Assembly (NCBI RefSeq): GCF_003001935.1
Contig: NZ_PVNG01000035.1
Coordinates: forward strand, 29,401 to 93,400
DNA length: 64,000 nucleotides
DNA from: Nonomuraea fuscirosea
Lineage (GTDB): Bacteria > Actinomycetota > Actinomycetes > Streptosporangiales > Streptosporangiaceae
Reading direction: 5' to 3'
Position numbers and translations under genes: made by a program. Shown one piece after another: positions 58,897 through 64,000 of this stretch; the first letter of the stretch is position 1, and the number at the start of each line of letters is the position of its first letter. A model generated the notes under the pieces. That model was given only the letters and a program-made list of their open reading frames with translations, was not told the origin of the DNA and made no database searches.

Positions 58897-59601
58897 TCAG
58901 CTGCCGACTTTCACGACCTTGTCGCCGATGGCCGACTTGACCTTGGCGTACTCGCCGGAGCAGGAGGGCGCGCGCTCGGGCGGGACCCAGCCGCCCTTGG
59001 CGATCGGGCCGTACTTGGCGGGGTCGGTGCCGTAGAGCAGGCAGGCGAACGCGGCGGACTCCTCCATGCCCGACAGATGATCGATGCCGGCGTGCCCGGC
59101 CAGCAGGTGGCGGGCCTCGGCGGCGGCCACCACGTGCTTGGGGGCGTCGGCGGCCAGCGCGAGCGCGGCGAACTGATCGGCCTGCGCGTCGCTGTCGGGC
59201 AGGCCGTTGAGCGTGGTCAGGGCGTGGCCGAGCTGGTGGTGGAAGAGCACGGACAGGGCGCCGTCCATGCGGTGCTCCTCGGCGTGGTCGCCGGTCTCCT
59301 CGGTCTCGGAGATGCCCTTGATCGTGTCGCGTACCTTGTCGACCAGCGAGTAGCACAGGGTGATCCGGCGCTTGTCGTAGTTCCAGCGGGCGGCGGGCGT
59401 GTCGCAGTCCTGGGCGACGACCTCGACGCGCTCGGGCAGCCGGAGCCGCGTCTTCAGCACGCCGCTGTCCTTCAGCAGCCGCCTGGCCTCCTCGGCGCTC
59501 CTGGAGCCGGGCTGCTCGTAGCGGACGGACAGTTCGGGGGCGGGGGCCGTCACCAGCGTGCTCGTCACGCTCAGGACGAGGGCGATCACCGGGTGCGGCA
59601 T
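58897..59601 (-). CDS. Secreted DUF4344-like metallopeptidase with HQxxH in place of HExxH
   Basis: A 234-residue secreted protein with a signal peptide (about 1-20, VIALVLSVTSTLVTAPA). The mature part resembles DUF4344 putative metallopeptidases: RVEVVAQDCDTPAARWNYDKRRITLCYSL, then the helix LSVLFHHQLGHALTTLNGLP, then DSDAQADQFAALAL and a C-terminal YGTDPAKYGPI. In the expected zinc helix the sequence is H-Q-L-G-H, so the catalytic Glu is replaced by Gln, and the protein may bind a metal without cleaving peptides. It is first in a row of three minus-strand genes. Confidence 0.75.
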   Translation of the reverse strand: MPHPVIALVLSVTSTLVTAPAPELSVRYEQPGSRSAEEARRLLKDSGVLKTRLRLPERVEVVAQDCDTPAARWNYDKRRITLCYSLVDKVRDTIKGISETEETGDHAEEHRMDGALSVLFHHQLGHALTTLNGLPDSDAQADQFAALALAADAPKHVVAAAEARHLLAGHAGIDHLSGMEESAAFACLLYGTDPAKYGPIAKGGWVPPERAPSCSGEYAKVKSAIGDKVVKVGS

Positions 59602-59703
59602 ACGGGGGCTCCTTAGGGGGATCGATCATTGCAATGGGACTCACCATGCGGCGATTAAGTGATCGATAAACCTTGGGAAAGGTAAAGAACCCCGGGAATG
59701 CCG
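59602..59703. other. Intergenic segment
   Basis: It contains the upstream region of the DUF4344-like gene (GTACCTTAC-free, AT-richer than its surroundings) and nothing that looks like a gene. A repeated GGAAAGG/GGTAAAG stretch lies at 59675-59690. Confidence 0.4.
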
Positions 59704-59733
59704 GAGGCCCGGCCCCCGAAGGGACCGGGCCTC
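59704..59733. terminator. Hairpin after the secreted protein gene
   Basis: GAGGCCCGG and CCGGGCCTC form a perfect 9-bp stem around a C-rich/G-rich loop, 14 bp after the stop of the 59747 gene on the minus strand. A T-rich stretch follows on that strand. Confidence 0.7.
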
Positions 59734-59746
59734 GGCATTGTGGAGA

Positions 59747-60487
59747 CTAGCGACGCCAGGAGTAGACCCGCACGTAGTCGGTGCTGCTCTTGGCGCCCTC
59801 GAGCTCACGGTCGCCGTTGTAGACGGCGCGGAACGTGCCGCTCTTGTAGGCGCGCGTCTTGGCGTAGAACTTGCCACTACGCGAGGTCCAGTCGCTGGCG
59901 ACCCACTTCCAGGCGCTGGAGCCGTTGGCGCGGTAGTAGATGCTCACGCGCTCGCCGCGGACGCCGTCCCAGCGGAAGCGGCCTTCCTTCTCCAGCAGGC
60001 TGCCGGAGAAGTAGATCGACCGGCCCTTACGGACCTTGGAGGGGCCGGCGCTGAAGCGGGAGATCCGCGTCTCGGCCTTGCCCTTGGCGATCTCGACGGC
60101 GAAGAACGCCGAGTCCTCGGCGAGCTTCTTGCCCTCGCCGTCGAAGGCGACGGCGGTGGCCTTCCACTTGCCGGCCGGGTCGTTCTTGTTGAAGCCGATG
60201 GCGTAGCGCCAGCCCTCAAGCTCCTTGAGGCTCTTGCTGCGCATCGTGTGGAAGCCCTCGGCGGGGGCCACGCTGAACTCGACCTTCTTGACGTCCCGGC
60301 TCGCGCCGACGTCGAAGTACGCGGTCGTCTCCGCGTCGCCCTTGACCACGACGGGGTTGGGGCTGATGTCCCGGATGACGAGACGCGTGTCGTGCTTGGT
60401 GGTGGCGGCGGAAGCGGCGCCCGCGCCAGTGACGAGCATGGATCCGCCCACAAGGGCGGAAAGGATACCTACTGCGATCTTCTGCAT
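59747..60487 (-). CDS. Secreted protein of unknown function (Ig-like domains)
   Basis: A 246-residue exported protein. The signal peptide (MQKIAVGILSALVGGSMLVTG then AGAASA) should be cut near residue 27. Two beta-sandwich-like parts follow: HDTRLVIRDISPNPVVVKGDAETTAYFDVG to about 135, and TRISRFSAGPSKVRKGRSIYFSGSLLEKEG to the end, with YRANGSSAWKWVASDWTSRSGKFYAKTRAYKSGTFRAVYNGD. The second part resembles the Ig-like modules of actinomycete cell-surface proteins that I have seen without a known function. It is divergent from the PfkB kinase gene. Confidence 0.75.
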   Translation of the reverse strand: MQKIAVGILSALVGGSMLVTGAGAASAATTKHDTRLVIRDISPNPVVVKGDAETTAYFDVGASRDVKKVEFSVAPAEGFHTMRSKSLKELEGWRYAIGFNKNDPAGKWKATAVAFDGEGKKLAEDSAFFAVEIAKGKAETRISRFSAGPSKVRKGRSIYFSGSLLEKEGRFRWDGVRGERVSIYYRANGSSAWKWVASDWTSRSGKFYAKTRAYKSGTFRAVYNGDRELEGAKSSTDYVRVYSWRR

Positions 60488-60612
60488 GAGGGTGCTGATT
60501 CCTCTCCCCGTATTGACAACTTCAGACCCGGCTCGGGGGGCCAGGTCCCTCTACTACTTTGAGTCATCGGTTGGGGAAAAGGTTCGCTAAAGTTGCAGAA
60601 AATATTTGATCA

Positions 60613-60625
60613 CAGGTTTAACCTG
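60613..60625. promoter_or_regulatory. Palindrome CAGGTTTAACCTG in the divergent gap
   Basis: A perfect odd-length palindrome (6-bp arms) in an AT-rich stretch, 55 bp before the PfkB start and 125 bp from the divergent secreted-protein start. It is a possible operator for either gene; no regulator is adjacent. Confidence 0.45.
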
Positions 60626-60680
60626 GGACGATGTCCAAAAAATCCTTTTTGAGACTGCCCGACCTACTACAGTCTGGCGC

Positions 60681-61559
60681 ATGACTGACGTCTACACCCT
60701 GGGGGAGGCGCTGGGGGTCGTCTCCAGCGGACGGGTCCGGCACGAGAGCGAGGCCAGACTGGACGTCTGCGGGCCTGAGTTCACGCTGGCCATCGCCCTG
60801 GCCAGGCTCGGCCACCGGTCCGCTTACCTGGGCAAACTGGGCGCCGACGAGCTGGGCGCCAGAGCCCTGACCGCGCTCAGAGGCGAAGGCGTGGACGTCG
60901 GCGACGTGCGCGTGGCCGAGGGCACGCGCACGGGCCTGGTCCTCCGGGAGACGCGCGTGGGGCGCGATCCCAGGATGATCCACTACCGCGCGGGCTCGGC
61001 CGGCTCGCTGCTCACCCCTGGGAACGTGCCGATCGACCGGATCGCCGCCGCCAAGATGCTGCATGTGACCGGACTCACGGCGGGCCTGGGCAGGAACGCC
61101 CTGGAGGCCGTGCGCGCCGCCGTGAGCGCGGCCAGGAACGCCGAGGTGGTGATCTCCTTCTCCGTCGAGTACGTCCCCGAGCTGTGGCCCTCCGTCCGCG
61201 AGGCCGAGGAGGTGCTCAGCGAGCTGGCCTGCGCCTCGCACCTGCTCTTCCTCCGCCAGGACGAGCTCGACCTGGTCAAGCCCGCCCTCACCCCCGAGCG
61301 CGAGGTCGTGGTCGACCGGGGCGGCAAGGGCGCGAGCGTCCGGGCCGACCGGATGCGGTACGACGTGCAGGGCTGGCAGGTCCCCATCGTGGACACGTCG
61401 GGGGCGGGCGAGGCGTTCGCGGCCGGCTACATCAGCGCGGCGCTCGACGGCCTCACCCCTCAGGAACGCCTGCACCGCGGGGCGCTGCTGAGCGCCGCCG
61501 CGGTGACCAGCGCGAGCGACTGGCAGGGGTTGCCCACCAGGGCCGATCTCTACGGGTAG
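60681..61559 (+). CDS. PfkB/ribokinase family carbohydrate kinase with altered catalytic motif
   Basis: A 292-residue PfkB-fold protein. It begins DVYTLGEALG, then GPEFTLAIALARLGHRSAYLGKLGADELG (signature 1 region), VEGDVR-type loop replaced by VDVGDVRVAEGTRTGLVL, and ISFSVEYVPELWPS where KDG-kinase-like proteins have D-x-N-x-R-x-x-L-W. Signature 2 reads DTSGAGEAFAAGY (238-250): the catalytic Asp of GAGD is Glu244. Activity may be low or the protein may have another role. The ATG at 60681 has no clear ribosome site. It meets the next gene tail to tail (stops 2 bp apart). Confidence 0.85.
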   Translation: MTDVYTLGEALGVVSSGRVRHESEARLDVCGPEFTLAIALARLGHRSAYLGKLGADELGARALTALRGEGVDVGDVRVAEGTRTGLVLRETRVGRDPRMIHYRAGSAGSLLTPGNVPIDRIAAAKMLHVTGLTAGLGRNALEAVRAAVSAARNAEVVISFSVEYVPELWPSVREAEEVLSELACASHLLFLRQDELDLVKPALTPEREVVVDRGGKGASVRADRMRYDVQGWQVPIVDTSGAGEAFAAGYISAALDGLTPQERLHRGALLSAAAVTSASDWQGLPTRADLYG

Positions 61560-61561
61560 AG

Positions 61562-64000
61562 CTAGTTCACGTTGAGCGTGAACGTCGACGTCGTGTTCCT
61601 GATGTCGGTGTGGTTGTTCACGAGCCGCAGGCCGTTGATCGTGGCCGACCCGACCGCCGGGCCCTGACCCGGCTCGGGCAGCTCGTTCACCCAGATGCCG
61701 AAGCCGGACTTGGCGTCGAACGCGTCACCGCTCTTGCGCGCCCCGCTGATCGACACGTTCGTGAAGACCGTGTCCCTGATCGGGTTCAGCGGGGTGGTCG
61801 GGTTCTGGTAGCCGGTCTGGAACATGATCCCGCTGTACGTCGGGTCCACGATGTCCAGATCGCTGACCCGGATGCCCTGGAACACCTTCGAGGAGGAGAA
61901 CACCCACAACGCCGGGAACGTCTGCTGGCCCCAGAAGTGCCCGCCCGCCCGGACGAGCGAGATGTTCTCGAACCTCGTGGGCGGGCTCGCGCCGAAGCCG
62001 TGCATCGGGTAGCCGAAGTCCAGCGAGCTGATCGTGACGCCCGAGTACACCAGCGTGTCGGCGATGTAGATGTTTCTGAACGTGTTGTCGTAGCCGCCGT
62101 ACACGGCCAGGCCCGCCGCCCGCCAGGTGAGCAGCGAGGTCAGGTTCTCGAAGACGTTGCCGGTCTGCTCGCCCGAGTTGTGGTCGGTGGCCGAGAACAG
62201 CGCGAAGCTGTCGTCGCCCGTGGAGCGGGTCTCGACGTCGGTGACGCGGTTGCCGGTGCTGCCGTTGGTCAGGTTCAGGCCGTCGGCGAACACGTTCCTG
62301 ATCCGCGCGTTCCTGATCGTCAGGTTGTCGGTGTTCGTCCCCCACAACATGCAGACCTGGTGCTCGATCCAGACGTTCTCGATCGTCAGGTTCGCCACGT
62401 TCGTCAGGTCGAACACCTTGCCGGGGCCGTCGATGCGCTCGACGTAGTTGCCGAAGTAGGCGAAGCCCGCGAACGTCGAGCCGTTGGCGGTGGCGTCCGC
62501 GCGGAAGCCGATGTCGGTGTTCTGCTGCCCCGAGGGGGCGCGGAACCTGGTGAACCAGGGGCCGGCGCCGACCACCTTGATCGCCTTGCCGTAGACCTGG
62601 AACTTGCCGGTCGTCTGGTAGTCGCCGGCGGGCAGGTAGACGCCGGTCAGGCTGGCGTCCATTCGAGCCTTGTCCAAAGCGTTCTGCACGTCCTGGTGCC
62701 CGAATCCTGCCGGTATGGCGTACTTCGCCGGGTCCGGGTTGCCGGCCTGGGTGACCTGCTCGAAGTCCACGAAGTCGATGGCGTAGGTGGAGGTGTTGGC
62801 CGCGTCCTTCTGCAGCCTGATCCTGCTGCCCGCCGGGACGGTGGTGCCGAGCAGCAGGTTCGCCTCGTCGTAGATGTGCCGGGGCGGGCCTGAGCCGGGG
62901 TTGTTGTTCGGGCTCGACTCGGCCCCGTACAGCCAGGCGTAGCGGGAGGTGAGGCTGACGGCCTTGAGGAAACCGCCGTCGACGTAGACGTTCAGGGTGG
63001 AGTCGATGCCGCCGCCGCCCGGGGCGTCGGGGATCGAGAAGCGGGTGACCAGGCTGTTCGTCGGCGCCCTGGTGGTGAACTCGACGTAGGCGCCGGTCTG
63101 GCCGAGCGTCACCGCGCGCCGCCCGGACGCCTCGCCGGCGATCGTGCCGACGTCCCTGCTGGGGCCGACGCGGGTCGCGCCACCGCCGACGGCGGCGTCC
63201 TCGGCCTCGTACGTGTCGTACGGCATGCTCGCGCCCCGCCCGATGAACAGCGGCAGCGTGCTGGTGTTGTTGGCCCGCTTGACCGGAAGTTCGTTGGCGT
63301 CGTCGGCGAGCACGGCACGCACCGTGTACTTGCCGTTCGCCGCCGTCCACGTGCCCAGGGAGACCGGCGCGGTGGTGGCTCCGGCCGCGATGGCGCCACT
63401 GGCGGCCCCGGTCAGTGTCCTGACGGCGGTCCCCGCGTCGTTGAGCACGGTGAGCGTGATGCCGTGGGAGCCGCCGGCGGAGGCCACCGTGCCCTGGTTC
63501 CTGATCGCGACGGAGAACGTCACCGTGTCGCCCGCGGCCGGGTTGCCCGGCGTCCAGGAGACGGGGGAGGCGATCAGGTCGGCCGTGTCGACCGGCCGCA
63601 CGGTCAGTGTTCCGGTCGTGGTGTTGTTGCCCTCGTTCTGCTCGGGGACCGCGTTCTGCTCGTCCACCCTGGCTTCGAGCCGGTACGTGCCCGCGTCCCT
63701 GGCCCCGATGTTCGCCGACACGGTCGCGGTGGCCCCGGCGGCCAGCGCGCCGACGCTCGCGGTGCCGACCTTGTCGTCCCCGGCGTAGAAGGCCACCGAG
63801 GTGGCGGCGGAGGCGGCGCTGCCTGCGTTGCGCACCGTGGCCGACAGCGTCACCGCGTCGGTCTCGACCGGTGAGGCCGGCGAGGAGGTCAGGCCCGACA
63901 CGGTCAGGTCGGGGTTGGGGGCCGGGGTGCCGGAGATCTGGAGCTCGGCGACCTGGCCGCCGGGGGCGCCGGTGTTGGCGGTGAACTGCAGGCGGACGTC
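61562..64000 (-). CDS. Secreted CARDB/CBM/beta-helix glycosidase, probable GH87 (partial, 3' part)
   Basis: About 812 residues are visible; the 5' end lies beyond the window. Order from the visible start: the end of one domain, two CARDB repeats (TVSGLTSSPASPVETDAV and NPAAGDTVTFSVAIRNQG), a CBM6/35-like module (YDTYEAEDAAVGGGATRVG), then a long right-handed beta-helix. In the helix, FADGLNL (Asp at 62282-62284) lies about 24 residues before TGDDSF (Asp pair at 62210-62215), the Asp arrangement I recall for GH87 alpha-1,3-glucanases/mycodextranases. A fungal-wall alpha-glucan substrate is thus plausible; pectate-lyase-like alternatives are less so. The protein should be exported, though the signal peptide is not in view. 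Confidence 0.78.
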   Translation of the reverse strand, partial: DVRLQFTANTGAPGGQVAELQISGTPAPNPDLTVSGLTSSPASPVETDAVTLSATVRNAGSAASAATSVAFYAGDDKVGTASVGALAAGATATVSANIGARDAGTYRLEARVDEQNAVPEQNEGNNTTTGTLTVRPVDTADLIASPVSWTPGNPAAGDTVTFSVAIRNQGTVASAGGSHGITLTVLNDAGTAVRTLTGAASGAIAAGATTAPVSLGTWTAANGKYTVRAVLADDANELPVKRANNTSTLPLFIGRGASMPYDTYEAEDAAVGGGATRVGPSRDVGTIAGEASGRRAVTLGQTGAYVEFTTRAPTNSLVTRFSIPDAPGGGGIDSTLNVYVDGGFLKAVSLTSRYAWLYGAESSPNNNPGSGPPRHIYDEANLLLGTTVPAGSRIRLQKDAANTSTYAIDFVDFEQVTQAGNPDPAKYAIPAGFGHQDVQNALDKARMDASLTGVYLPAGDYQTTGKFQVYGKAIKVVGAGPWFTRFRAPSGQQNTDIGFRADATANGSTFAGFAYFGNYVERIDGPGKVFDLTNVANLTIENVWIEHQVCMLWGTNTDNLTIRNARIRNVFADGLNLTNGSTGNRVTDVETRSTGDDSFALFSATDHNSGEQTGNVFENLTSLLTWRAAGLAVYGGYDNTFRNIYIADTLVYSGVTISSLDFGYPMHGFGASPPTRFENISLVRAGGHFWGQQTFPALWVFSSSKVFQGIRVSDLDIVDPTYSGIMFQTGYQNPTTPLNPIRDTVFTNVSISGARKSGDAFDAKSGFGIWVNELPEPGQGPAVGSATINGLRLVNNHTDIRNTTSTFTLNVN

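Overview
The window reads as chromosomal DNA of a high-GC actinomycete, probably of the Streptosporangiales (a Nonomuraea-like organism is a guess). The supporting signs are GC-rich third positions, GTG starts and leaderless-looking starts, an AfsR/SARP-type giant regulator, a SigE-family sigma factor, CGNR, DUF6343 and DUF4344 proteins, mycothiol-dependent DinB-like proteins and many carbohydrate ABC transporters. I saw no rRNA, tRNA, CRISPR array, insertion sequence or prophage.

Region 1 (1-13.5 kb) is carbohydrate catabolism. A cut-off family 5 binding lipoprotein faces a TetR gene across a perfect 26-bp palindrome. A minus-strand operon follows: NAD-dependent sugar dehydrogenase, DapA-like dehydratase, enolase-superfamily sugar-acid dehydratase, and an oxidoreductase fused to a DUF6807 domain, with a decayed GH42 beta-galactosidase remnant at its end. 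A divergent LacI gene and a plus-strand operon (two permeases, binding lipoprotein, oxidoreductase, esterase) share four TGCAA-N4-TTG boxes with it. Together they look like an uptake and oxidation system for a uronic or aldaric acid. A 12-bp-stem hairpin closes the operon against the next one.

Region 2 (13.5-19.6 kb) is a complete GlpSTPQUV-type six-gene glycerol ABC importer. Its two ATPases carry complementary defects in their active-site motifs.

Region 3 (19.9-28.9 kb) holds an FAD monooxygenase with a clear promoter/operator, an SDR, a DUF4434-like secreted protein, a divergent arginase/CGNR pair, a SigE sigma factor with its membrane partner, and a Fic protein.

Region 4 (29-34.6 kb) is a BxlEFG/CebEFG-like oligosaccharide importer with a cytoplasmic GH5 and a divergent LacI gene; the control region carries two CGAAA-N-TTTCG boxes and one CebR-like box.

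Region 5 (34.6-52 kb) holds a MarR/hydrolase pair, a MazG-like hydrolase, the AfsR-type regulator, a ROK kinase, an amidohydrolase, esterases, and a compact four-gene alkylation-repair operon (ogt, a second 2OG-Fe(II) oxygenase, an unknown protein, alkB). From 23 to 53 kb the DNA is peppered with short tandem repeats, both as in-frame expansions inside genes and as duplications of gene 3' ends that include the stop codon.

Region 6 (52-64 kb) has a 1.4-kb repeat-rich gap, recQ, an MFS transporter, an SDR gene whose stop codon overlaps a Zur-like box before a Cys-less L31 gene, TetR, small membrane and secreted proteins, a PfkB kinase with an altered catalytic motif, and the 3' part of a large secreted beta-helix glycosidase, probably GH87.
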